This document shows, one piece after another, positions 1 to 4,707 of a stretch of DNA of 5,140 nucleotides; the stretch's first letter is position 1; every line of letters begins with the position of its first letter. A program made the position numbers and the translations under genes. This DNA comes from Candidatus Doudnabacteria bacterium (GTDB lineage Bacteria > Patescibacteriota > Doudnabacteria > UBA920). Location of the stretch: NCBI GenBank assembly GCA_016788805.1, contig JAEUSE010000083.1:1-5140 (forward strand). Direction: 5' to 3'. Under the pieces are notes generated by a model. The model was not told the origin of the DNA and did no database searches. It saw nothing but the letters and a program-made list of their open reading frames with translations.

Positions 1-3
1 AAT

Positions 4-20
4 CTCACTAAAATAGTGAG
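4..20. repeat. Short perfect hairpin at the left edge
   Basis: Two 7-bp arms, CTCACTA (4-10) and TAGTGAG (14-20), flank a 3-nt AAA loop. The arms are perfect. No T-run follows on the plus strand, and on the minus strand the window ends after three more bases, so a terminator for a gene further left can be neither confirmed nor excluded. It lies beyond the uvrA terminator and so probably belongs to the neighbouring, unseen gene. Confidence 0.4.
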
Positions 21-37
21 CCTCATTTGGCTAAATT

Positions 38-87
38 ATAAAAAGTAGTAAATATAAAAGACCTCGGCGCACCAAGGTCTTTTATAT
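38..87 (-). terminator. Intrinsic terminator of uvrA
   Basis: A perfect 13-bp inverted repeat (arms 52-64 and 75-87) with core AAAAGACCT/AGGTCTTTT begins one base after the uvrA stop codon. Inside the loop, GG (66-67) can pair with CC (72-73) to lengthen the stem. In the minus direction the hairpin is followed by an AT-rich tract that includes a run of five T (40-44). The stem carries its own A and T runs, so it could work in both directions and would also stop plus-strand transcripts entering from the left. Confidence 0.8.
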
Positions 88-88
88 A

Positions 89-2974
89 TTATAAAATCTT
101 TTTGAGGTACTGCCCTGTGTAGCTGCCTTTTACTTTAGCCACGTCTTCCGGAGTTCCGACTGCAACAATTTGCCCACCCTTGTCTCCCCCTTCGGGGCCC
201 AGGTCAATGAGCCAGTCCGCGGTTTTAATCATGTCCAAGTTGTGTTCAATAACTACTACGGAGTTTCCTTTTTCCACTAACTTGTTAAGCACGTGAATAA
301 GTCGCTTTACATCGGCAAAGTGCAAACCTGTTGTTGGTTCATCAAGTATGTACAAGGTACGACCAGTGCTGGCACGAGAAAGTTCAGTCGCAAGTTTTAT
401 ACGCTGTGCTTCTCCTCCAGAAAGCGTAGTTGCGTTTTGACCAAGATGCATATAGCCCAACCCTACCTCGGATAACGTGTCGAGTTTTTTCTTAATTGAC
501 GGGATATGCGTAAAGAACGCAGCACCTTCGTCCACGGTCATTTCTAACACATCGGAAATAGTTTTCTCTTTATAGTGAATCTCTAACGCCTCGCGATTGT
601 ACCGCTTACCCTTACACTCTTCGCAGGTAATGTACACATCGGGCAAAAAATTCATTTCTACTTTGATAACCCCATCGCCGCTACACTTTTCACACCGTCC
701 GCCTTTTACGTTAAAGCTAAACCGTCCGGCACTATACCCCTTCATCTTCGCCTCTCTGGTATCAGCAAATAAATCCCGTATGGGAGTAAATAATCCTGTA
801 TAAGTGGCGGGGTTGCTCCGCGGCGTACGCCCAATAGGGCTTTGGTCTATGTTGATGAACTTGTCTATATTATCCACCCCGAGTATTTTTTTGTGCTTGC
901 CCGGCTCGGCTAAACTGTTGTAAAAATAATTACCCAAGTAGTTGGCTAAAATATCGTTCAACAAAGTGGACTTACCGCTACCGGATACGCCCGTAATACA
1001 AACGAACTTACCCAATGGGATGTCTATGTTTACGTCTCGCAAATTGAACTCGGAGGCGCCGACCACAGAAAGTTTACGACCGTTACCCGCCCGGCGGCGT
1101 TTTGGCACGGCTATTTCTTCCGTACCGGATAAGTAGTGACCGGTAATAGACTTCGGGTTCTTTTCTACCTCTTTAGGCGTACCCTCGGCCACCAACACGC
1201 CGCCGTGCTTGCCCGCACCCGGGCCAATGTCTATCAGCCAATCCGCCTCCCGCATGGTTTCCTCGTCGTGCTCTACTACTATAACGGTGTTACCTAAGTC
1301 GCGTAAGTTTTTGAGCGTGGCAAGCAAGCGCCCGTTGTCCCGCTGGTGCAACCCAATCGACGGTTCATCCAAAATATACAACACCCCGGTAAGGCCGGAG
1401 CCAATTTGCGTGGCTAACCGAATACGCTGCGCCTCCCCGCCGGACAACGTGTCCGCGGTCCGGTCCAAAGTTAAATACGACAAACCCACGTTCAACAAGA
1501 AAGACAAACGAGCGGAGATTTCCTTTAGTACCAGCTTGGCAATCGCCAGGTCTTTGGCGTTTAACTGCTTAGGCAAGGCTTCAAAAAACACGTGCGCACT
1601 CTCAATACTCCCGGCGGAAACCTCTACAATGCCCTTGCCACCAACGGTCACGGCCAACACTTCCGGCTTCAGGCGCTTGCCACCACAGGTAGGACAGGTG
1701 CGCACCCGCATGTACTGCTCTAGTGCGCCGCGCATAAAGTCGGAGTCGGTTTCCCGAAACCGACGCTCTAAGTTTGGCACCACACCTTCAAATACGGCCT
1801 CGTAGCTATTCAAGCCGTAATCCATAGGCATTTTAATTTTTTTCTCCCCGGTGCCGTAAAGTACGATATCTAAATACTTTTTCGGCAAGTCTTTAACCGG
1901 GGTATCTATAGAAAAACCATATTCTTTAGAAAGCGCCGTTAACACGCGCAGGTACCACCCCTGGCGGCCCACTGTTTTACTCCACGGGCGTATAGCTCCT
2001 TCTGCCAAAGTTAACTTTTGATTTGGAATGACCAGGTCGGTTTCTACAATTAGTTTGTTTCCCAAACCCTTACAGTCAGGACACGCACCGTGCGGGCTAT
2101 TAAAAGAAAAATTCCGGGGGTCAAGCTCGGTCATTTGTACATGACCTTCCGGACAGGCAAAATTCTGCGAGAGCACACTCTCCCCGACTACCCTCCCTAA
2201 CCCCCCCTCTTGAGGGGGGGAAGAGGGGGTATCCAGCGTCAGCACAATGACTAACCCGTCACCCATATCCGCCGCTTTCTCTAAGCTCTCAGAGATGCGC
2301 CCACGGGCGTCCTGACTTACGGTAACCCGGTCTACTATAACTTCAATGCTATGTTTTTTCTGTTTATCTAAATTAAGCGTCAATGCTTCGTCTAACTCCA
2401 TGACTGCGCCGTCTACCCGCACCCGGGCAAAACCGGCTTTGCGAATGTTTTCAAAAACTAACTTATGTTCACCCTTCTGGTCGCGGATAAACGGAGCCAA
2501 TAACATCAGCCTGGTCCCTTCAGGGAGGCCGACCAATTGATCCGCCATAGACGCAATAGTCTGGCCGGTAATTTTCTTACCGCATACCGGACAATGCGGC
2601 TGCCCCACGCGCGCCCACAACAAACGCATGTAGTCATAAATTTCCGTCACCGTACCCACCGTGGAACGGGGGTTGTGACTGGCACTTTTTTGGTCTATAG
2701 AAATAGCCGGAGACAAGCCTTCGATTTTATCTACATCCGGCTTGTCCATAAGCCCAATAAACTGACGAGCATAGGCAGAAAGAGACTCTACATACCTACG
2801 TTGGCCCTCGGCATAAATAGTATCAAACGCCAAAGAAGACTTGCCCGAACCGGATAAACCGGTAATGACCACGAGTTTGTTGCGCGGAATGTCTATATCT
2901 ATCCCCTTCAGGTTATGCTGCCGCGCGCCGCGAATGGAAATGTATTTTGAAGCGTCTTTTGTTTCTTTAGCCAT
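89..2974 (-). CDS. uvrA: Excinuclease ABC subunit UvrA
   Basis: UvrA is the DNA-damage recognition ATPase of nucleotide excision repair; it works as a dimer that loads UvrB. This copy is complete at 961 residues, a little longer than the roughly 940 of E. coli UvrA. Visible in order: Walker A GLSGSGKSS (39-47); Cys pair CPVC (128-131); zinc module with C274, H278, C298 and C301; ABC signature LSGGEAQR (from 510) and Walker B LDEP (from 535); second Walker A GVSGSGKST (662-670); zinc module C761/C764/C784/C787; second signature LSGGEAQR (from 851) and LDEP (from 877). The ATG at 2974 is preferred over an in-frame TTG at 3007, because the extra 11 residues are encoded by the hairpin repeat upstream. 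Neither start has a good ribosome binding site. Residues 249-262 (TPSSPPQEGGLGRV) are translated from an inserted palindromic element. The reading frame is intact and all catalytic motifs are present. Confidence 0.97.
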   Translation of the reverse strand: MAKETKDASKYISIRGARQHNLKGIDIDIPRNKLVVITGLSGSGKSSLAFDTIYAEGQRRYVESLSAYARQFIGLMDKPDVDKIEGLSPAISIDQKSASHNPRSTVGTVTEIYDYMRLLWARVGQPHCPVCGKKITGQTIASMADQLVGLPEGTRLMLLAPFIRDQKGEHKLVFENIRKAGFARVRVDGAVMELDEALTLNLDKQKKHSIEVIVDRVTVSQDARGRISESLEKAADMGDGLVIVLTLDTPSSPPQEGGLGRVVGESVLSQNFACPEGHVQMTELDPRNFSFNSPHGACPDCKGLGNKLIVETDLVIPNQKLTLAEGAIRPWSKTVGRQGWYLRVLTALSKEYGFSIDTPVKDLPKKYLDIVLYGTGEKKIKMPMDYGLNSYEAVFEGVVPNLERRFRETDSDFMRGALEQYMRVRTCPTCGGKRLKPEVLAVTVGGKGIVEVSAGSIESAHVFFEALPKQLNAKDLAIAKLVLKEISARLSFLLNVGLSYLTLDRTADTLSGGEAQRIRLATQIGSGLTGVLYILDEPSIGLHQRDNGRLLATLKNLRDLGNTVIVVEHDEETMREADWLIDIGPGAGKHGGVLVAEGTPKEVEKNPKSITGHYLSGTEEIAVPKRRRAGNGRKLSVVGASEFNLRDVNIDIPLGKFVCITGVSGSGKSTLLNDILANYLGNYFYNSLAEPGKHKKILGVDNIDKFINIDQSPIGRTPRSNPATYTGLFTPIRDLFADTREAKMKGYSAGRFSFNVKGGRCEKCSGDGVIKVEMNFLPDVYITCEECKGKRYNREALEIHYKEKTISDVLEMTVDEGAAFFTHIPSIKKKLDTLSEVGLGYMHLGQNATTLSGGEAQRIKLATELSRASTGRTLYILDEPTTGLHFADVKRLIHVLNKLVEKGNSVVVIEHNLDMIKTADWLIDLGPEGGDKGGQIVAVGTPEDVAKVKGSYTGQYLKKIL
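2190..2230 (-). repeat. GC-rich palindromic element inside uvrA
   Basis: Inner arms CCCCCCCTC (2201-2209) and GAGGGGGGG (2212-2220) are perfectly complementary around a TT centre. Outer arms (2190-2198 and 2222-2230) continue the pairing with one G-U and one mismatch, giving an imperfect 41-nt palindrome. It is read in frame in uvrA as TPSSPPQEGGLGRV. Compared from memory with E. coli UvrA, the segment between the GGTAVV-like strand and the NFACP zinc module is about 12 residues longer here, matching the element. The base composition (C and G homopolymers) is unlike the surrounding codons. An inserted repeat is the most likely explanation. Confidence 0.75.
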
Positions 2975-2978
2975 AGGG

Positions 2979-3041
2979 AGCGACAAGTGACAAGAGACCA
3001 GCGACAAGACTTCTACTACCTGTCTCTTGTTGCTTGGTGCT
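2979..3041 (-). repeat. Long imperfect hairpin in the uvrA leader
   Basis: Arms of 23 nt (2979-3001 and 3019-3041) match at 17 positions. The longest uninterrupted stretch is ACAAGAGAC (2990-2998) against GTCTCTTGT (3022-3030). The loop is 17 nt. The left arm and loop are built from degenerate direct repeats, GCGACAAG (2980-2987), TGACAAGA (2988-2995) and GCGACAAG (3001-3008). If transcription starts near 3046, the structure occupies nearly the whole uvrA leader and ends four bases before the ATG. No Shine-Dalgarno sequence is visible, so folding could affect translation. That role is inference. Confidence 0.6.
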
Positions 3042-3052
3042 TGTTTCTACTA

Positions 3053-3079
3053 ATTATACTAACGTACACCTTAGCACAA
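3053..3079 (-). promoter_or_regulatory. Candidate uvrA promoter
   Basis: On the minus strand a perfect TATAAT -10 box (3053-3058) lies about 80 bases upstream of the uvrA ATG. A weak -35 candidate TTGTGC (3074-3079) has a short 15-nt spacer; TTTGTG with 16 nt is an alternative. A start near 3046 would give a leader of about 72 nt, almost all of it the hairpin at 2979-3041. No clear LexA/SOS box was seen nearby. Confidence 0.55.
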
Positions 3080-3135
3080 AAACGACAAACGTTCAAGAGT
3101 CGCTCCAAAAGACTTATAAATAGGCATAAACGCAA

Positions 3136-3167
3136 AGAAGATAGCCGTACCAAAACAGCTATCTTCT
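3136..3167 (-). terminator. Terminator of the small-gene cluster
   Basis: A perfect 10-bp inverted repeat, AGAAGATAGC (3136-3145) and GCTATCTTCT (3158-3167), with a 12-nt loop overlaps the last two bases of the stop codon of the 73-residue gene. In the minus direction it runs into TTTGCGTTTATG, a modest T-rich tail. It separates the small-gene cluster from the uvrA promoter. The T tract is imperfect, so efficiency is uncertain. Confidence 0.6.
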
Positions 3168-3387
3168 AGGAAAAGTGCCGGAGTACATCCAGCAAGTTAA
3201 ACTTCACCTGTCCTCCCGGACATTGTTTGCCATCTGCGGTATGAGGTAAGATCCGCACCAGGCGTAAAGCCACGCCCGCAGCTTCGTCCCGCGGCGCCAC
3301 GGCGTAGACTTCCGCCGTTTGCTCGTGCGGGCACATACCCACGAGGCATAGGACCTTAGCTTTTACACGAGGATAATAGTCGTTCAT
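3166..3387 (-). CDS. Small Cys-containing protein, unknown function
   Basis: A 73-residue product that I do not recognise. The ATG at 3387 is chosen because it overlaps the TGA of the upstream gene (ATGA, 4 bp) and has a GGTGG-like ribosome binding site (GGGGGTGGT) a few bases before it; this pattern argues for translational coupling. The protein has no signal peptide or membrane helix. It has C14, C19, H21 (CPH) and C56 (CPGG), a spacing that could hold a metal, though the set is too sparse to call a zinc ribbon. The middle (residues 25-48) looks like alternating beta strands rich in Val, Ala and Leu. A hairpin terminator follows the stop at once, so this is the last gene of the cluster. The in-frame extension up to 3480 overlaps the upstream gene and is not favoured. 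Confidence 0.6.
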   Translation of the reverse strand: MNDYYPRVKAKVLCLVGMCPHEQTAEVYAVAPRDEAAGVALRLVRILPHTADGKQCPGGQVKFNLLDVLRHFS

Positions 3388-3572
3388 TTTACCACCCCCG
3401 TGTAAAACCATCCCGTCGCACTGAGAAACCGACAGGCCCAGTACGCCGCAGTCGCAACCCCCACGAGGGTCAGCAACCATAGAAGGACTCGGGCAAGCTC
3501 CTTCAAGGTAGACCCCCGCTCTAGCCGCTCGCGTTCTTGGAGGGCGGATAGTGGAATTCTTCTTTGGCTCAT
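3384..3572 (-). CDS. Small single-pass membrane protein, unknown function
   Basis: A 62-residue product. The start at 3572 is well supported by AGGAGG five bases upstream of ATG, the best ribosome binding site in the cluster. Residues 11-28 are highly charged (Q-E-R-E-R-L-E-R, then K-E-L-A-R) and probably helical. Residues 29-47 form one hydrophobic helix (VLLWLLTLVGVATAAYWAC) followed by a short aromatic tail ending in FYTGVVK. No signal-peptidase site is evident, so an anchored protein with a charged N-terminal face in the cytoplasm is likely. Its stop overlaps the start of the 73-residue gene, suggesting the two products are made together and may interact. No family recognised. Confidence 0.65.
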   Translation of the reverse strand: MSQRRIPLSALQERERLERGSTLKELARVLLWLLTLVGVATAAYWACRFLSATGWFYTGVVK

Positions 3573-3711
3573 TACAACCTCCTGTTGGTCCGAAATATTT
3601 GTGAACAGTTTAGTCGGCCGCACGGGACCGACCGAGAAATAAAGGAAGGGCGGAGCAACACACACTCCACCCCCACAAACCGGCTTTGCGCAAAGCGGCA
3701 GAAGCTATTTA
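3573..3711 (-). other. Non-coding spacer with two dyads
   Basis: This gap between the 45- and 62-residue genes holds a perfect 14-nt palindrome GCTTTGCGCAAAGC (3683-3696). It also holds a hairpin with arms 3613-3619 and 3626-3632. The second fully pairs only in the minus-strand RNA, where C/A becomes a G-U wobble, which agrees with transcription on that strand. No convincing promoter was found here, so the downstream pair probably depends on read-through. Confidence 0.4.
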
Positions 3712-3849
3712 CTATGATGTACTCCTCACCACGCAAATAAAAAACACAATCACAGCAACCAAGGTAATGGTCAGAACTACGACCATTGCTGGTACGCTTG
3801 CCTCCGGCAACCCTCGACGCATCCGAAAACCGAACCGCCAACCTTTCAC
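3712..3849 (-). CDS. Small single-pass membrane protein, unknown function
   Basis: A 45-residue product from a GTG start at 3849, preceded by AGGGAGG with a 4-nt gap. The N-terminus is basic (K2, R5, R9, R11, R12), then residues 19-41 form one long hydrophobic helix (VPAMVVVLTITLVAVIVFF onward), and the protein ends in VRSTS. The positive-inside rule suggests N-terminus in the cytoplasm. It starts 75 bases after the end of the four-helix membrane gene, in the same direction. It is short enough to be missed by default gene callers. No family recognised. The good ribosome binding site and clean topology argue that it is real, but length alone gives little support. Confidence 0.5.
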   Translation of the reverse strand: MKGWRFGFRMRRGLPEASVPAMVVVLTITLVAVIVFFICVVRSTS

Positions 3850-3901
3850 ACTGCCTCCCTGGTTGCAAACATTGTTGTCTGACTGGTCGAGTAACCAGCC
3901 C

Positions 3902-3926
3902 CGGCATAAACGCCGAACGTTTTTTT
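3902..3926 (+). other. Weak hairpin with T7 tract on the plus strand
   Basis: CGGC (3902-3905) and GCCG (3912-3915) form a 4-bp stem, and seven T follow after AACG (3920-3926). It resembles a weak terminator in the plus direction, opposite to the genes here. The T-run is also the end of the 114-residue gene and its immediate downstream sequence, so the resemblance may be chance. Confidence 0.2.
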
Positions 3927-4269
3927 ATGGCGACATCACCGGCAATAGCAATCCCCCACCCTTGTCTAAGAGGAGGAAAATTGCTAACCCGGACACCGTT
4001 CCCACAATTACCATGCCAATGTGCTGGTAACCGCGGCGCCAACCGGCAATGGCGGCCATTATCATGCCATAAACCATCCCTCCTCCAGTGGGGTGATGAA
4101 ATGGAAATAGCATGACTGCCGCGAGGGGCGTGGCGCTAACCAATCCTGCCAAAACTCCGCCAAACAAGGCAAGGCCGAGCGCCTCACCGGATGGAAGTTC
4201 AGACACAATCAAAAGCATGAAAAGGGCTGCACAAACAACCAACCCAATAGTTGCACACTGAACAAACAT
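3925..4269 (-). CDS. Four-helix membrane protein, unknown function
   Basis: A 114-residue product. The ATG at 4269 is chosen because GGAGGA lies just upstream with a 3-4 nt gap; in-frame starts at 4308 (ATG) and 4326 (GTG) lack a good site and would place a GC-rich hairpin inside the gene. Four hydrophobic segments can be read: about 4-22, 31-55, 65-76 with a Gly-rich lead-in, and 83-101. The loop between segments 2 and 3 holds FPFHHPTGGG (H58, H59), and WRRGYQH follows segment 3, giving positive charge there. The C-terminus is Gly/Leu-rich (KGGGLLLP). Glycine and alanine content is high throughout, as in tightly packed small membrane proteins. No transporter or holin family is recognised with certainty. 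It is the largest gene of the minus-strand cluster. Confidence 0.65.
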   Translation of the reverse strand: MFVQCATIGLVVCAALFMLLIVSELPSGEALGLALFGGVLAGLVSATPLAAVMLFPFHHPTGGGMVYGMIMAAIAGWRRGYQHIGMVIVGTVSGLAIFLLLDKGGGLLLPVMSP

Positions 4270-4280
4270 TAATCCTCCAG

Positions 4281-4304
4281 TCTCGGCTGCGCCGAGAAGT
4301 TTTT
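4281..4304 (+). terminator. Terminator-like hairpin, plus direction
   Basis: TCTCGGC (4281-4287) and GCCGAGA (4291-4297) form a perfect GC-rich stem around TGC; AG and then five T (4300-4304) follow on the plus strand. No plus-strand gene precedes it. On the minus strand the same hairpin would sit in the leader just before GGAGG of the 114-residue gene, where it may instead act in RNA folding or stability. Confidence 0.4.
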
Positions 4305-4387
4305 GCATTCCACTCTTACCACTCACTTGGAGCAGTCAAACAAATCCGCTATGGAATTTGCTTTGAATATGGACAGTTGTGGTTTGA

Positions 4388-4403
4388 CTAGTCGCGCGAC
4401 TAG
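4388..4403. repeat. Perfect 16-nt palindrome
   Basis: CTAGTCGCGCGACTAG reads identically on both strands. As RNA it would give a 6-bp stem with a GCGC loop. It lies between the 36-residue ORF and the 114-residue gene, away from any clear promoter. It could be a protein-binding dyad or a processing hairpin; neither is shown. Confidence 0.45.
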
Positions 4404-4429
4404 CCCTGACGATACGCCGAACTTGAAAG

Positions 4430-4540
4430 TTACCTCCCCTGCGTCGCAGGGGCGATGGGGGTGTTGGTCTGCTTTGACCCTGAAAGGCCAAAAGCGAGCA
4501 ACCCCAATAACAGCACCAAAGCCACAACCAATATCTTCAT
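4430..4540 (-). CDS. Short secreted or membrane-anchored peptide
   Basis: A 36-residue ORF beginning MKILVVALVLLLGLLAF, then GLSGSKQTNTPIAPATQGR. The start is a typical signal sequence or anchor: one Lys followed by an unbroken hydrophobic stretch. There is no lipobox Cys (LSGS rather than LSGC), so a lipoprotein is unlikely. The ribosome binding site is poor (AGGG one base from the ATG), but the ATG overlaps the TGA of an upstream 18-codon ORF as ATGA, which could allow reinitiation. The last ten codons come from a palindromic element (4432-4462), so the peptide may be a truncated remnant of a longer gene. Function not recognised. Confidence 0.4.
   Translation of the reverse strand: MKILVVALVLLLGLLAFGLSGSKQTNTPIAPATQGR
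4432..4462 (-). repeat. Second GC-rich palindromic element
   Basis: CCCCTGCG (4436-4443) and CGCAGGGG (4445-4452) are perfect arms around one T. Outer ACCT (4432-4435) can pair with GGGT (4459-4462), using one G-U, across an asymmetric bulge. On the minus strand it begins ACCCCC, then 4 nt, then the inner palindrome, and ends AGGT, the same layout as the uvrA element. Read in the frame of the 36-residue ORF it gives TPIAPATQGR, comparable with TPSSPPQEGGLGR in UvrA. Common origin is plausible but not proven by two short copies. Confidence 0.5.
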
Positions 4541-4593
4541 ACCCTGTCCGCAAAATCGGCCAAATCCATGACCGACGGTATTTTCTCGTGCAT
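4537..4593 (-). CDS. Possible 18-codon leader ORF
   Basis: The ORF reads MHEKIPSVMDLADFADRV and ends in a TGA that overlaps the ATG of the 36-residue ORF (ATGA). It lacks a Shine-Dalgarno sequence. It lies about 36 bases downstream of the predicted start of the minus-strand transcript. The only support is the overlap and position, so it may be chance. Confidence 0.22.
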   Translation of the reverse strand: MHEKIPSVMDLADFADRV

Positions 4594-4635
4594 ACAAGAA
4601 AGGCTATGAAAGTTCTTTGCTATCTATAGGCCCTC

Positions 4636-4663
4636 CTTATAGGCTTGAAAAAGCAATAGACAA
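4636..4663 (-). promoter_or_regulatory. Candidate promoter of the small-gene cluster
   Basis: On the minus strand TTGTCT (4658-4663) lies 16 bases upstream of TATAAG (4636-4641). This would start transcription near 4629 and read leftward through the small genes. The -35 box touches the hairpin at 4662-4684. A direct repeat TATAGGC (4625-4631 and 4638-4644) flanks the predicted start site. Confidence 0.4.
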
Positions 4664-4690
4664 AACCACCGCGGTGGTGGTTTTTGTTTG
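4662..4690 (+). terminator. Hairpin with T tract between divergent promoters
   Basis: AAAACCACC (4662-4670) pairs with GGTGGTTTT (4676-4684) around a 5-nt loop, followed by TGTTTG. This is a standard intrinsic terminator form and is nearly symmetric. No plus-strand gene precedes it in the window, so it may insulate uvrC from plus-strand transcripts. As DNA it contains the perfect 14-nt palindrome ACCACCGCGGTGGT (4665-4678), which would overlap the -35 region of uvrC and could instead be an operator. Confidence 0.5.
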
Positions 4691-4697
4691 CTATAAT
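4689..4697 (+). promoter_or_regulatory. Extended -10 promoter of uvrC
   Basis: TGCTATAAT is a perfect extended -10 element (TGnTATAAT). No -35 hexamer is recognisable at the usual distance (CCGCGG lies there), which fits an extended -10 promoter. The expected start is around 4703-4706, downstream of the first in-frame ATG (4699) and only a few bases before the next one (4708). Confidence 0.6.
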
Positions 4698-4707
4698 TAT
4701 GGCACAA

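Larger units (their letters stand above)
4270..4429 (-). other. Intergenic spacer with palindromes
   Basis: No start codon with a usable ribosome binding site opens a gene here. The spacer holds a perfect 16-nt palindrome (4388-4403) and a GC-rich hairpin (4281-4297) just upstream of the ribosome binding site of the membrane gene. A possible but weak minus-strand promoter is TTGACT with TAAGAG 15 bases downstream, near 4310-4340. Confidence 0.4.

Noticed and set aside
1209..1805. 198-codon open frame on the plus strand
   Set aside because: It is wholly antisense to the second signature/Walker region of uvrA; the translation shows no family features and there is no ribosome binding site.
2975..3007. 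In-frame TTG start adding 11 residues to UvrA
   Set aside because: The extra residues are encoded by the leader hairpin repeat, and the ATG at 2974 begins the MAKE... N-terminus that leads directly into the usual UvrA start (YISIRGARQHNLK).
2979..3041. CRISPR array or tandem repeat locus
   Set aside because: Repeat units are only 7-8 bp, degenerate, without spacers; no cas genes are present.
3050..3135. LexA/SOS operator upstream of uvrA
   Set aside because: A GAACGTTT stretch is present, but neither the GAACN4GTTC nor the CTGTN8ACAG form is completed.
3572..4042. 156-codon minus-strand frame
   Set aside because: It overlaps the 114- and 45-residue genes in another frame, is rich in Arg/Cys without structure, and lacks a good start signal.
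3686..4115. Two overlapping plus-strand open frames
   Set aside because: Both are antisense to the minus-strand membrane genes, have low-complexity basic or Pro-rich translations, and no ribosome binding site was noted.
4303..4629. 108-codon plus-strand frame and two minus-strand frames (4323-4553, 4336-4527)
   Set aside because: They conflict with one another, pass through palindromes, and have no start signal. The 36-residue ORF in the third minus frame has the only protein-like features here.
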